DNA of 32,686 nt from Ectothiorhodospiraceae bacterium. Lineage in GTDB: Bacteria; Pseudomonadota; Gammaproteobacteria; Nitrococcales; Aquisalimonadaceae. Position 1 is the stretch's first letter, and every line of letters starts with the position of its first letter. The DNA lies in NCBI GenBank assembly GCA_007125985.1, contig SLCE01000192.1, forward strand, positions 1 to 32,686, read 5' to 3'. The position numbers were made by a program, and so were the translations under genes. The notes under the pieces are model-generated. The model saw only the letters and a list, made by a program, of their open reading frames with translations, was not told the DNA's origin and ran no database searches. Shown here piece by piece: positions 9,791 to 19,842 of this stretch.

Positions 9791-11131
9791 TCAGTCAGCC
9801 GGGCTGCCATAGAGATCGTGTTCGTCGGAACTCTTGATGACCACGTCCACAAACTCTCCGGGGAGCAGGCCTTCCGCACCGTGCAAGTGCACCAGACCGT
9901 CCACGTCCGGCGCATCCGCGTAGCTACGTGCAATGGCGGCGTCACCGTCCACCGCATCCACCAGCACCTGCACAGTCTGACCCACAAAGCCGGCCAGCTT
10001 CTCTGCACTGATCCGCGCCTGCAAGGCCATCAACCGCTGCTTTCGCTCTTCGGCCACCTCGGGGTCCACGGCATCCGGCAGGGCGTTCGCCCGGGCGCCG
10101 TCCACCGGTGAATAGGTGAAACAGCCCACGCGATCCAGCCGCGCCTGTTCGAGGAAATCCAGCAACTGCTGGAAGTCGTCCTCGGTTTCTCCCGGGAAGC
10201 CGACGATGAAGGTGGAGCGCACCACCAATTCCGGGCAGATTTCACGCCAGCGCTGCAAGCGCTCCAATACCTGCTCTCCACCGGCCGGTCGGCGCATGGC
10301 CTTCAGGATGCGCGGGCTCGCATGCTGCAGCGGCATATCCAGATACGGCAGAATGCGCCCTTCGGCCATGAGAGGGATCAGCGCATCCACATGGGGATAC
10401 GGATAGACATAGTGCAGGCGCACCCATACGCCCAATTCGCCCAGCGCGTCAGCCAGGGCAGCCACCTCCGTGCGCCATTCCTGGCCGTTCCACTGGGCGG
10501 CCTCATATCTCAGGTCCACGCCGTAGGCCGAGGTGTCCTGGGAAACCACGAGCAGTTCCCGCACCCCGTCCCGCACCAGGCGTTGGGCCTCCCCGAGCAC
10601 CGAATCGATGCGCCGGCTACGCAGCCGGCCGCGCAGATCCGGAATAATGCAAAACGTGCATTTATGGTTGCAACCTTCTGATATTTTTAAATAAGCATAA
10701 TGCCGTGGCGTGAGCTTCACGCCACTATCCGGCAGCAGATCAAGAAACGGGCTGCGCGGCGGCGGTGGCAACTGGGCATGCACCGCCTCCATCACCGCCT
10801 CATAATCCTGCGGCCCGGTGATCGCCAGCACATCCGGAAAACGGTCCCGCACCACGGAACCACGGTTACCCAGACAACCGGTGACGACAACCTTGCCGTT
10901 CTCCGTCAACGCCTCATCGATGGCATCCAGGGATTCCTCCTGCGCCGCCTCAATGAACGCACAGGTGTTCACCACGACCAGATCCGCCTCATCGTATCCC
11001 CCGACCACGTCGTAGCCCTCCACCCGCAGCTGCGTAAGGATGCGCTCTGAATCAACCAGGGCCTTGGGGCAACCAAGGCTGACAAAACCAATGCGAGGCA
11101 CGGCAATCTGTTGATCGACAGGGGTGAACAT
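9791..11131 (-). CDS. rimO: ribosomal protein S12 methylthiotransferase RimO
   Basis: [19 protein letters not shown]-like N-terminus, [20 protein letters not shown] radical SAM motif, C-terminal TRAM. Confidence 0.95.
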   Translation of the reverse strand: MFTPVDQQIAVPRIGFVSLGCPKALVDSERILTQLRVEGYDVVGGYDEADLVVVNTCAFIEAAQEESLDAIDEALTENGKVVVTGCLGNRGSVVRDRFPDVLAITGPQDYEAVMEAVHAQLPPPPRSPFLDLLPDSGVKLTPRHYAYLKISEGCNHKCTFCIIPDLRGRLRSRRIDSVLGEAQRLVRDGVRELLVVSQDTSAYGVDLRYEAAQWNGQEWRTEVAALADALGELGVWVRLHYVYPYPHVDALIPLMAEGRILPYLDMPLQHASPRILKAMRRPAGGEQVLERLQRWREICPELVVRSTFIVGFPGETEDDFQQLLDFLEQARLDRVGCFTYSPVDGARANALPDAVDPEVAEERKQRLMALQARISAEKLAGFVGQTVQVLVDAVDGDAAIARSYADAPDVDGLVHLHGAEGLLPGEFVDVVIKSSDEHDLYGSPAD

Positions 11132-11196
11132 GGCGTTACCTGAATGAATTGACGGATGCGGTATGCTACTGGGCCAGCGCAGGCAGGGCAAACGCG

Positions 11197-12270
11197 ATGA
11201 CCATGAGGTCCACTCCCCCCTTTCTCATTGTTGGCCAAGGACTTGCCGGCAGTTTGCTAGCACACGGGCTGGACCGGCTTGGCGCCGACTTCCGCGTCAT
11301 CGATCCGGGTGGTGCCACGCCCTGCGCCAGTCGGGCGGCGGCCGGACTGCTGAATCCGTACACCGGCCCACGCTACAAGGCACCGCAACCGGCGGAGGTC
11401 TGGTTCCGTGCGGCTGTGAGACATTGGCGATTACTGGAACAGCGGCTGACCACTCCCCTGCTGCATCTGGGCACGCTGTACAGGCTGTTCCGGGATTCCC
11501 AGGAACGGGATCGCGCCATGGCAAGAACTCGGGAGACGGTCCGGCCGCAGATCCGGGTTCAGGCCGCCCCGGCCGCCGCCAGGCTGCGGGCGCCGTTGGG
11601 CTGCGCAGCGGTGGAAGCCGGACAGGTGGACCTGCCTGCCTTTGTCGATGCAACACGCCACTGGCTGCGCCAAAGCGACCGATTGATTGAGGAAGCCTTC
11701 AATCCAGAAGATATGGACGCGGATACCACGGCAAGGCCGCAGTGGCGTGGGCACCCGATACGGGCGCTTGTGCTCTGTGCCGGTCATCGTGCACGGGACT
11801 GGCCCTGGTTCCACCCCCTTCCGTGGCGTATGTCCCACGGGCAGGCGCTGATCCTGGAGCGCACCACGGGACTTGGCCCGCATATGCTGAGCCGTGGCAA
11901 AAATCTTGTTCCGATCGATGAGCAGCGGGCCTGGTTCGGGGCCACCTATGATCGGTATTCGGAACCCACCCGGGACGAAGGAGGTCGCAATCAATTGCTG
12001 GAGGCATTGCGCGACTGCTTCGAGACAGCCCCGGACATCCGGATCCTGGAGCAGGTGGCCGGCGTGCGGGCCGGCAACCGGGAAGGGCTGCTGTTCTGCG
12101 GTGCGCACCCGACCCATCCCCGGCTCTATCTATTCGGCGGCCTCGGATCCCGGGGAACCCTGATAGCACCGCCCGCGGCCACCGCCCTGGCCTCGCATCT
12201 GGTATCCGGCACCCCATTGCCAAGGCGCTGGAGCCTAGCCGGATACTTCGCTGGAGACGGAAAACCATGA
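11197..12270 (+). CDS. FAD-dependent oxidoreductase (DAO family)
   Basis: [28 protein letters not shown] dinucleotide-binding motif; [19 protein letters not shown]-terminal DAO motif. Confidence 0.85.
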   Translation: MTMRSTPPFLIVGQGLAGSLLAHGLDRLGADFRVIDPGGATPCASRAAAGLLNPYTGPRYKAPQPAEVWFRAAVRHWRLLEQRLTTPLLHLGTLYRLFRDSQERDRAMARTRETVRPQIRVQAAPAAARLRAPLGCAAVEAGQVDLPAFVDATRHWLRQSDRLIEEAFNPEDMDADTTARPQWRGHPIRALVLCAGHRARDWPWFHPLPWRMSHGQALILERTTGLGPHMLSRGKNLVPIDEQRAWFGATYDRYSEPTRDEGGRNQLLEALRDCFETAPDIRILEQVAGVRAGNREGLLFCGAHPTHPRLYLFGGLGSRGTLIAPPAATALASHLVSGTPLPRRWSLAGYFAGDGKP

Positions 12271-12836
12271 CACGGCGCCGACACCTGACCGGATTAGCGC
12301 ACACATTGATCGCCGAGATTGCCGGCCCTGGCGACACCGTGCTGGACGCCACCATGGGCAATGGTCACGACACGGCCTTTCTCGCAACGCAGGTCAGCCC
12401 TGGCGGCACCGTTTGGGCACTGGATGTACAATCAGGTGCCCTGGAGGCCACTCAACGGCGCCTAGAAACGGCGACAGAATGTCGGATGGAACTCCGCCTG
12501 CTGGCCCATGAGCGCTTGCAGGAACTGGACACCGGCGCACTGAAGGCCGCGATGTTCAATCTGGGGTATCTGCCCGGCAGCAACCACTTGACCACAACAC
12601 GCCCTATCACCACCTGTGCTGCACTGGATGTGGTCCGTGACCGACTGCTTCCGGGCGGTCGCTGCACGGTACTGGCCTATATCGGCCACCCGGGAGGTAT
12701 GGAAGAAGCGCAAGCGGTGGAGACCTGGTGCCAGCGGCTTGATCCCGCATTGTGGCACTGGACACTGGCAAACCCGCCGGGGACGTCAGCCACCGCACCC
12801 AGGCTGTTCGTGATCAATCGTTACCCAACTGCATGA
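12267..12836 (+). CDS. class I SAM-dependent methyltransferase, YtqB/rRNA methylase-like
   Basis: DTVLDATMGNGHDTAFLA motif I, NLGYLPGSNH motif, GHPGGMEEAQAVETW. Confidence 0.88.
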   Translation: MTRRRHLTGLAHTLIAEIAGPGDTVLDATMGNGHDTAFLATQVSPGGTVWALDVQSGALEATQRRLETATECRMELRLLAHERLQELDTGALKAAMFNLGYLPGSNHLTTTRPITTCAALDVVRDRLLPGGRCTVLAYIGHPGGMEEAQAVETWCQRLDPALWHWTLANPPGTSATAPRLFVINRYPTA

Positions 12837-12963
12837 GCCGGCCCACGAACAGCAGCGTGAGCACCAACATGCCCACGGGATAGGTCAGCCAACCCAGGGC
12901 ATAAGCCGCAACCGTGCCCACCAGCAGGGCGCCGATGATCAATAGAGGAATATCCAGTTTCAT
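12814..12963 (-). CDS. 49-aa predicted two-TM membrane protein at end of Mrp-like operon
   Basis: MKLDIPLLIIGALLVGTVAAYALGWLTYPVGMLVLTLLFVGRLMQLGND; directly downstream of and codirectional with the antiporter operon. Confidence 0.6.
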   Translation of the reverse strand: MKLDIPLLIIGALLVGTVAAYALGWLTYPVGMLVLTLLFVGRLMQLGND

Positions 12964-12977
12964 GCGCCCTCCGTCGC

Positions 12978-14624
12978 TCAGGCTCCGCCCAGAAAAGTGA
13001 CCAGCGCCGTGAGCGCCAGCACCAGCCCCAACATCAGCAGCACGGCCACACCAAACCGTGGCTCGGCCACCGGCTCCCGCTCCCGGGGCCAAACCGGTGT
13101 TTCAGCCTGGGAGTCCGAGCCAGGTAGGCCACGCCGGACCAATGCACGCAGTCGGGTCGCCGCGCGCTCAAAGGGGCCAATCAGATCACCTTCCGGGATC
13201 AGCGGCCAGGTCCGCAAGCCGCGCATGGCCGCCAGCGCGATAACCACCGCTGCCACCAATGGCCAGCTGGCATCCAGCAGGTTGGCCGGGCGCAGGATAT
13301 AGGCCATCCAATCCGATCCCGCCAGCCACCAGGGCACCCAAAGCGCGGCGAACAGCGCCAAACCCCAGGCGACCAACGCGCTTCGGGCCGGCACCTCCGG
13401 CCGGGATTTCCGCGGCCAGGTCAGAGCCATGAAGCGCAGCATGATCAGGCCGGTTGTAATGGAACTGAGGCTGACCCAGACCACCAGACTATCCGGCACC
13501 GCGTCCTTGTAGACGGCCTTGGCCACGGCACCGGTCGTCAGCGGTGCCCCAATCAGCGCCAGCGCCGGCAACAGACTCAGGACAGCCAGCCCTCGGTGAC
13601 CCGCTTTCAGCACGGGGACGGCGAAAAACAATGCTGCTTTCGCCAGACCATGATGCACGGCAAACAGGGCGATGGCACCGACCAGCACCTCAGCCTCACC
13701 AAAGCCGGCCAGCAGCAACCCGACCAGTAGCGTCAGCAACCCCATCTGGCTGACGCTGGAATAAGCCAGCACCGTCTTCGGCCTTGCCTGCAAACAGCCC
13801 ATCAATGCCGCCAGATAGGCGCCGGCCAACCCCAGACCGACAAGTATCAGCCCGGGCTCAAGCGGGACAGATGCCTCCGATGGCACTAGCCGCAGCCATC
13901 CCAGCAGACCGGCCTTGAGCATGACACCCGAGAGCACTGCGCTGGCCGGCACGGGTGCAGCCGGATGCGCCAACGGCAGCCACACATGCAACGGCACCAC
14001 CCCCATTTTCACGGCAAAGCCGGCCAGAATCAGGGATGCGGTGACCAAGGGATATTCCAGGCCAGCATAGACGGCGGGCAGATCCATCATCAGAGGGTTG
14101 CCGGCCTGCGCGGCGAGTGTGAACAGCCCCGCCAACAACAGCAGTTCCCCACCCACGGCCAATGCCAGGTAGGCACGGCCTGCGCGTCGCGCCTCCGCCG
14201 TTCCCTCGTGTAACACCAGGCCGTAGGCGGCAAAGGTCATCAGGGCGAACCAGCAGTAGAAACCGGCGATGTCCTGCGACACCACCAACCCCAGATTGCC
14301 GGCCAGGGTGAGTAAAAAGGAGACGGCATAGCGTCGGCCGTTGTCACCATCCAGCAATGGCAGCGAACCCAGCGCAGCGGCCAGCCATAGCGTACCCGCA
14401 AGGCCCAGCACCGCGCTGCCCAGCGGATCGAGCCCAAAGGTCATGCCCAGCAGCAGCCAGTCCAACTGCAGCGGTTCCTGCGGGCCGGCGATCGCCGCCA
14501 TGATGGCCAGCAGTGCCGGCGCCACCGATCCCGCCACGAACGCCGATCGCAACCACCCAGGCCGTACCAACGCCAGGGCGGCGAGCAGGGGCAGGAACGG
14601 GATCAGCGGCAACAACCCGTTCAT
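12978..14624 (-). CDS. proton-conducting transporter / NuoL-MrpD-HyfB-like subunit (third copy)
   Basis: FAVKMGVVPLHVWLPLAHPAAPVPASAVLSGVMLKAG complex I antiporter-like core; ATGA overlap with upstream gene. Confidence 0.88.
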   Translation of the reverse strand: MNGLLPLIPFLPLLAALALVRPGWLRSAFVAGSVAPALLAIMAAIAGPQEPLQLDWLLLGMTFGLDPLGSAVLGLAGTLWLAAALGSLPLLDGDNGRRYAVSFLLTLAGNLGLVVSQDIAGFYCWFALMTFAAYGLVLHEGTAEARRAGRAYLALAVGGELLLLAGLFTLAAQAGNPLMMDLPAVYAGLEYPLVTASLILAGFAVKMGVVPLHVWLPLAHPAAPVPASAVLSGVMLKAGLLGWLRLVPSEASVPLEPGLILVGLGLAGAYLAALMGCLQARPKTVLAYSSVSQMGLLTLLVGLLLAGFGEAEVLVGAIALFAVHHGLAKAALFFAVPVLKAGHRGLAVLSLLPALALIGAPLTTGAVAKAVYKDAVPDSLVVWVSLSSITTGLIMLRFMALTWPRKSRPEVPARSALVAWGLALFAALWVPWWLAGSDWMAYILRPANLLDASWPLVAAVVIALAAMRGLRTWPLIPEGDLIGPFERAATRLRALVRRGLPGSDSQAETPVWPREREPVAEPRFGVAVLLMLGLVLALTALVTFLGGA

Positions 14625-16105
14625 CCGCCGTACTCCTGACCCACAATGAAGGTCACCCAGGACAGCGGGCTGAGGGGCATGCCGGCCAACACCCCGGCAC
14701 CCAGCGCCGCCAGCCCGGTACACAGCGTGGGCACCAGCAGGCCAGGCCGCGCCTCCGCCATCCCGGCCGGCTCATGCTCGGCGGCAGGTCGCCCGAACCA
14801 GGCCCGGTACAGCAAGGGCAGGAAGTAGATGGCGTTCAGGGCGGTGCTGGCCAGCAATACCGGAATAACCCAGTACGCCTCGGCTTGCAGCGCGCCCATA
14901 CCCAAGTACCATTTGCTGATGAACCCTGCCATGGGCGGAGCGCCCATCATGCCGAACGCCCCGAGCGTGAACATGGCCGTGGTCCAGGGCATGCGTCGGC
15001 CTATGCCGTTCAACTCGCTGATCTTGTGGACTCCATGGGTTTCCGCGAAATTGCCGGCACAGAAGAACAGGGTGATCTTCATCAGCCCCTGATGCACCAG
15101 ATGGACCAGGCCGCCAATCGTGGCATAGGGGCTGCCAAGCCCCACCCCGAGCGCGATGTACGACACCTGACTCACCGTGGAATAGGCCAGTCGCCGTTTG
15201 ATGTCGGTTTGCGCGATGGCCTTCAGCGAGCCGTAGATGATGGTGATGCTCGCAACCACCGCCAGCAGCGAACCCAGATGAAGTTCCGCCATGACCTCCA
15301 GGCCATACACGTCATAGACCACCCGCACGATACCGAAGGCGCCCGCCTTCACCACCGCGACGGCATGCAGCAAGGCGCTCACCGGCGCCGGTGCCACCAT
15401 GGCATTGGGCAGCCAGACATGCAGTGGCACCACCGCCGCCTTGACCCCAAGCCCGAGCAACAGCAACAGGAAGATCCCGTACACCAAACCAGGATGCGTT
15501 TTCTCCAATCCATCCAGGCTGCCACCAGCCAGAAAATCCCCGGGCACGCCCAGGGCATTCAGCGCCACGATGCCCAGTAGCAACACCGCACCGCCACCCA
15601 GCGTGTAGCGAAGGTACAGGCGGCCCACGGCCATGGCCTTGGGCCAACCGTTGTGCACAACCAGTGGCCATGTCGCCAGCGTCAGCAGTTCATAGAAGAC
15701 AAAGAACGTGAACAGATTGCCGGCTGTGGCAATCCCCATAGTGGCGGCCACGCAAAGACTGAAGAAGCCGAAAAAACGGGCCCGGTTGGGCCTCTGCTCC
15801 AGGTAACTCACGGCATAGACCGTGGTCACCAGCCAGAGCACGGCGGAAAGCGTGGTGAACAACAGGGTCAGCGCATCCGCATGAAAAACCAGGTCCAGCC
15901 CTGGCAGGATGGTGAAACTCACCAGGAAGAGATCACCACGCAACACACCCAGCAACATGACGCCGACCAGCACAAGCTTGAAGACGGCCGCCGCGAGGTT
16001 CACGGTGATCCGGAGCCGGTGACGCGACTCGCCGGCCGCGAATACCACCAGGGCGGCGACCAGCGAGGTCATTAGCGTCCACAGCGGGAGGGCCTGGTAG
16101 ATCAT
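14621..16105 (-). CDS. proton-conducting transporter / MrpD-NuoL-like subunit (second copy)
   Basis: FYELLTLATWPLVVHNG, GVKAAVVPLHVWLPNAMVAPAPVSALLHAVAVVKAG. Confidence 0.9.
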   Translation of the reverse strand: MIYQALPLWTLMTSLVAALVVFAAGESRHRLRITVNLAAAVFKLVLVGVMLLGVLRGDLFLVSFTILPGLDLVFHADALTLLFTTLSAVLWLVTTVYAVSYLEQRPNRARFFGFFSLCVAATMGIATAGNLFTFFVFYELLTLATWPLVVHNGWPKAMAVGRLYLRYTLGGGAVLLLGIVALNALGVPGDFLAGGSLDGLEKTHPGLVYGIFLLLLLGLGVKAAVVPLHVWLPNAMVAPAPVSALLHAVAVVKAGAFGIVRVVYDVYGLEVMAELHLGSLLAVVASITIIYGSLKAIAQTDIKRRLAYSTVSQVSYIALGVGLGSPYATIGGLVHLVHQGLMKITLFFCAGNFAETHGVHKISELNGIGRRMPWTTAMFTLGAFGMMGAPPMAGFISKWYLGMGALQAEAYWVIPVLLASTALNAIYFLPLLYRAWFGRPAAEHEPAGMAEARPGLLVPTLCTGLAALGAGVLAGMPLSPLSWVTFIVGQEYGG

Positions 16106-17556
16106 CCAAGCCTCCCCGGCACATCGCCCAGCAGCGTCAGCAGCGGCTCGCCGGCAAACCCCAGACCGATGGCCGTCAAGGCCAGCAGCAACATCGGCCA
16201 GCGCATCATGGCGCCGATGTGGCGGACCTCGGGTAATTTCTCTTCCGCATCCGGATCAGGTACCTGAAACGCCGCGCGCAGCACACGAAACACGTAGCCG
16301 GCGGCCAGCAGGCCACCCGCCAGGATGACCAGAGCCAGCCACCAGGCCCCTGCCTGCAGGCTGCCCTGCAGCAGCAGCCACTTGGCCAGGAATCCGCCGC
16401 TGGGTGGCAAACCCATGATGCTGACGCCGGCCAGGGCAAAACACCCGAAGCTGATGGCCAGCACCGAACCGCTACCCCGCATATCGACAATGCGATCATG
16501 GCCCAGCTGGTAAAGGATGTTTCCCGCCGCCAAGAACAATGCGGCCTTGGCCACCCCATGGGCGACTCCGTGGTAGATCACGCCTTGCCAGGCCAGAAGC
16601 CCGGCCATGGGAAACAACAGCAGCATGTAGCCCAACTGCGCAACCGTGGAATACGCCACCACGAGTTTCAACCGGCGTTGACGCAAGGCCTGCACAGACC
16701 CGTAGAGGATGGCCGCCACCCCAAGCCCTGCCAGCAGCCAGGCCGCGGCCGGCTGCGACAAGGGCTCGAACAGCGGCCCACTCCACAGCCGCAGCAGCAG
16801 ATAGACGGCGGCCTTGACCACCAGCGCAGACAACAGCGCACTCACCGGCGCCGGGGCACCGCCGTGGGCATCCGGCAACCAGAGATGGAAAGGCACAATT
16901 GCGGCCTTGACCAGCAGCCCTGTGACCATCAGGGCTGCTGCCAGGTCCAGTACCCAGCCGGCACCGCTCAGGCGTTCCGCTGCCAGCTGCATGTCCAGCG
17001 TACCGATCAGCCCGTACACCAGGGCGACGCCGGCTAGGTAAAGCATCGAGCCGAACAGGGCCAGGATCAGATAACGCAGTGCCGCATTGACCGCCTGGGC
17101 GCTGCCGGCCAGCAACACCAGCGGGATTGCCGCCAGAGTCACCAGTTCCAGGGTCACATAGGCATTGAACAGGTCTGCCGACAGGAACAGGGCGTTGAGC
17201 GAGCCCCAGAGCAAGGGCCACAGCACCCAGAAATTCCTGGCCGCATTGGCGCGCTCCGCGAAATGCCCCAGTGCATGCATCGAGACCAGACCACCCACCA
17301 CAGCGGTCAGCAAAATCATCAGCGCGCTCAGGCCGTCGGCCATCAGCCGGATCCCCAACGGCGGCGCCCAACCACCGAGGTGGTGCTCCACGGTGCCGAC
17401 AGCCGCCACTTGCTGCACCAGCAGCAAGGAGGGCGTGAGAGACAGCATCACCGTGAGAACGGACCAGGCGTTCCTGGGCCCACAACCGAGCAGGAAGACC
17501 AGGACTCCGCCCAGCATCGGAAGGAAGACCGCCAGCACCGGGAGCATCTCAGTCAT
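16102..17556 (-). CDS. mnhD: monovalent cation/H+ antiporter subunit D (MrpD/MnhD)
   Basis: LELVTLAAIPLVLLAG, LLVKAAIVPFHLWLPDAHGGAPAPVSALLSALVVKAAVY; position after mnhC. Confidence 0.88.
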   Translation of the reverse strand: MTEMLPVLAVFLPMLGGVLVFLLGCGPRNAWSVLTVMLSLTPSLLLVQQVAAVGTVEHHLGGWAPPLGIRLMADGLSALMILLTAVVGGLVSMHALGHFAERANAARNFWVLWPLLWGSLNALFLSADLFNAYVTLELVTLAAIPLVLLAGSAQAVNAALRYLILALFGSMLYLAGVALVYGLIGTLDMQLAAERLSGAGWVLDLAAALMVTGLLVKAAIVPFHLWLPDAHGGAPAPVSALLSALVVKAAVYLLLRLWSGPLFEPLSQPAAAWLLAGLGVAAILYGSVQALRQRRLKLVVAYSTVAQLGYMLLLFPMAGLLAWQGVIYHGVAHGVAKAALFLAAGNILYQLGHDRIVDMRGSGSVLAISFGCFALAGVSIMGLPPSGGFLAKWLLLQGSLQAGAWWLALVILAGGLLAAGYVFRVLRAAFQVPDPDAEEKLPEVRHIGAMMRWPMLLLALTAIGLGFAGEPLLTLLGDVPGRLG

Positions 17557-17836
17557 CGCCCCGCTCCCTGTCCTGCGCCTGGCGCCGCACCAGCGCGAGC
17601 CCGAATGCGGTTGCACTGACCGCGATCACAATCCCGGTGAGCACCATGGCATGAGGAATGGGGTCAGGGCCGTCCGGCAGCCGACGGGCCAGCACGATCA
17701 GCGCCAGGAAGACACCGTTGCCAAACACGTTCACGGCCAACAGCCGCTTCAAGGGGTGTGGCTGGGTGACGAGACCATGGAACCCCAGGCCCATCAGTAC
17801 GGCTGCTGCCAGGGCGTACACATCCAGCCCCGCCAT
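17549..17836 (-). CDS. mnhC: Mrp antiporter subunit C (MnhC/NuoK-like)
   Basis: Small NuoK-like protein (LKRLLAVNVFGNGVFLALIVLA; PIPHAMVLTGIVIAVSATAFGLALV). Confidence 0.9.
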   Translation of the reverse strand: MAGLDVYALAAAVLMGLGFHGLVTQPHPLKRLLAVNVFGNGVFLALIVLARRLPDGPDPIPHAMVLTGIVIAVSATAFGLALVRRQAQDRERGDD

Positions 17837-18777
17837 CAGCCCAGCCTCCGCAGGCCAGGAGCACCGGTGAACAGCAGCAGCAGCGACAGCGCGATGGACA
17901 AGGCCAGGGCGTATTCCACGAGATGCATGATGAGACCCGCCCAACGCTCCGGGTAGGCCATAAAGCTACCCTCTGTAGGCATCAGCAGCAGACCCGCGCT
18001 GATGAACACCAGCAAACCGAGCACCATCAGCAGGCGCAGCAGCCAGCCCACGTTGGGCGCTGTGCCCAGCACCCGGCCCAACGCCATCAACACACCCGCG
18101 GCAGCCAGCACGGCACCGCCCTGAAAGGCGCCCCCGGGACTATGCGCGCCGGCCCAGACCAGGTAAGCCCCCACCACCAGCAATACCGGCGCAAACAGCC
18201 GCACCAGGGCGGGAACCACCGGCGTATCGGTGGTGGCATCGTTCCCGGCAATGGCGTCCAGCAAGGAACTGCGCGCAAGCCAGCTGCCCACCACTGCCAT
18301 GAGCAGCACGGCCGTCTCCAGCAGGGTGTCGTAACTGCGGAAATCCAGCAATACGGCGGTGACCGGCTGTCCGGTGGCAGGCAAAGGCAGTTCTTCCACG
18401 GCCAGCGTGCCGGCCCCCCCTTCACTACCGGGCACCAGATGCAGCGCCCAGGCCACGAGCCCTGCCAGGAGCGCCGAGCCCAGCCCGGAGGCAATTTGCA
18501 GCCATCGGGATAGACTGGAAGCGGGTGTCTCGCCGCTCCGCGGACTGCCCAGGGCGCGCCAGGTGCCCAGTAGCAATACCCCGAGAATCCCTGCGCCTAT
18601 GGCGGCTTCCGCCAGGGCGAGATCCGGCGCGTCCAGTCGCGCCCAGGTCAGGGCCAACAGCAGACCGAACACAACGAAGAGGACGATGCCCCGGAACAGA
18701 TCCGGCACCACCAGGCAGCGCCAGGCGAGAATCACGAGCAGCAATGCTGTCAGGCCATCGAACAGCGACAGGGTCAC
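17836..18777 (-). CDS. fused MrpA C-terminal (DUF4040/MbhD-MbhE-like) and MrpB subunit
   Basis: ARLDAPDLALAEAAIGAGILG (DUF4040), VTAVLLDFRSYDTLLETAVLLMAV (MbhE-like), AHSPGGAFQGGAVLAAAGVLMALG (MnhB). Confidence 0.87.
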   Translation of the reverse strand: MTLSLFDGLTALLLVILAWRCLVVPDLFRGIVLFVVFGLLLALTWARLDAPDLALAEAAIGAGILGVLLLGTWRALGSPRSGETPASSLSRWLQIASGLGSALLAGLVAWALHLVPGSEGGAGTLAVEELPLPATGQPVTAVLLDFRSYDTLLETAVLLMAVVGSWLARSSLLDAIAGNDATTDTPVVPALVRLFAPVLLVVGAYLVWAGAHSPGGAFQGGAVLAAAGVLMALGRVLGTAPNVGWLLRLLMVLGLLVFISAGLLLMPTEGSFMAYPERWAGLIMHLVEYALALSIALSLLLLFTGAPGLRRLG

Positions 18778-19058
18778 TCCGCATCGTCTCCCTGTTGCAG
18801 GCGATTACGGGCGATCAGGTGACAGCCCACGGTGGCCGCCGTCACGGCCAGAAGCCAGATCACCAGTAGCAGGGCTGCCTTGCTCCAAGACTGGAACAAC
18901 AGGCCGCAACCCAGGCAGAGCAAGCCCAGCCCGACATTGTCCGCCTTCGTTACAGCATGCAGCCGGGAATAGACGTCCGGGAAGCGGAGCATGCCCACCG
19001 TGCCCGCCAGATAGAAGAACAAGCCGCAAACGATGATCAGGGCGCCCAGCAGACTCAT
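18774..19058 (-). CDS. mnhG: Mrp antiporter subunit G (MnhG)
   Basis: GTVGMLRFPDVYSRLHAVTKADNVGLGLL. Confidence 0.93.
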   Translation of the reverse strand: MSLLGALIIVCGLFFYLAGTVGMLRFPDVYSRLHAVTKADNVGLGLLCLGCGLLFQSWSKAALLLVIWLLAVTAATVGCHLIARNRLQQGDDAE

Positions 19059-19327
19059 TGCTGTGTTCCCCGCTCACGATCATCACCACGCCGCACAAAG
19101 GCCACAGCTACTAAGACGGCAAGCAGGGCGAACAACAACGCCACCACCAGCAAGGCCGGCAGGTTCAGCAGCGTGGCCAGCAGCACGAGAATACCCACAG
19201 TGGTGCTGCCGAGCAGTTGCACGGCCAGCATGCGATCCGCCTCACCTGGCCCCAGATACACCCGCCACAGGCCCAACGCCAGCAGCAGGACAAGGATAAA
19301 AACCGTGGCAGCGAGAAAGCCCGTCAT
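19055..19327 (-). CDS. mnhF: Mrp antiporter subunit F (MnhF)
   Basis: WRVYLGPGEADRMLAVQLLGSTTVGILVLLA. Confidence 0.9.
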   Translation of the reverse strand: MTGFLAATVFILVLLLALGLWRVYLGPGEADRMLAVQLLGSTTVGILVLLATLLNLPALLVVALLFALLAVLVAVAFVRRGDDRERGTQQ

Positions 19328-19803
19328 GCCTTATCCGTCCGTTCGCCGAACAAAGCCGCAATAAGGGCCTCCAGGCGGCGCAGATCCGGCTCCACACGCT
19401 CCAGGATGCTGTGCACCCGCACCCGGTCATCGCGGATGTCGGCGCCCAGGGTTCCCGGGGTCAGGCTGACCGTACCGAGAAACAGCGCGCGGGCGCCGGG
19501 GTGGCGCAGACGCAGCGGATAATCGAGCCAGCCGACATGCAGGGGCATGCGTGGGTGAAGCGCGCGCCAGGCCACATCCACCCCACCGGCCAGCGAACGA
19601 TGCAGAAAAAACAACAGAAAACGCAGCACGGCAACCGGTCGTAGCCGCCGGGGACCGCGCAGCCCGATACGCATGCCGAGGAGTGTGGCTGCCAGCGCCA
19701 CCACGGCGCCCGAAAGCCAGGCCTCTCCGCCGCTTAACAGCAGCCAAAGCAGCAGCAGCGCGAAAAACCAGAACAGAAACGTGAACCCCGCGCGCAGAGC
19801 CAT
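19324..19803 (-). CDS. mnhE: Mrp antiporter subunit E (MnhE)
   Basis: FLHRSLAGGVDVAWRALHPRMPLHVGWLDYPL...TVSLTPGTLGADI. Confidence 0.92.
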   Translation of the reverse strand: MALRAGFTFLFWFFALLLLWLLLSGGEAWLSGAVVALAATLLGMRIGLRGPRRLRPVAVLRFLLFFLHRSLAGGVDVAWRALHPRMPLHVGWLDYPLRLRHPGARALFLGTVSLTPGTLGADIRDDRVRVHSILERVEPDLRRLEALIAALFGERTDKA

Positions 19804-19842
19804 GCCCCTTCGCTCACCCCGATACGGTGCATTTGCGGATGG

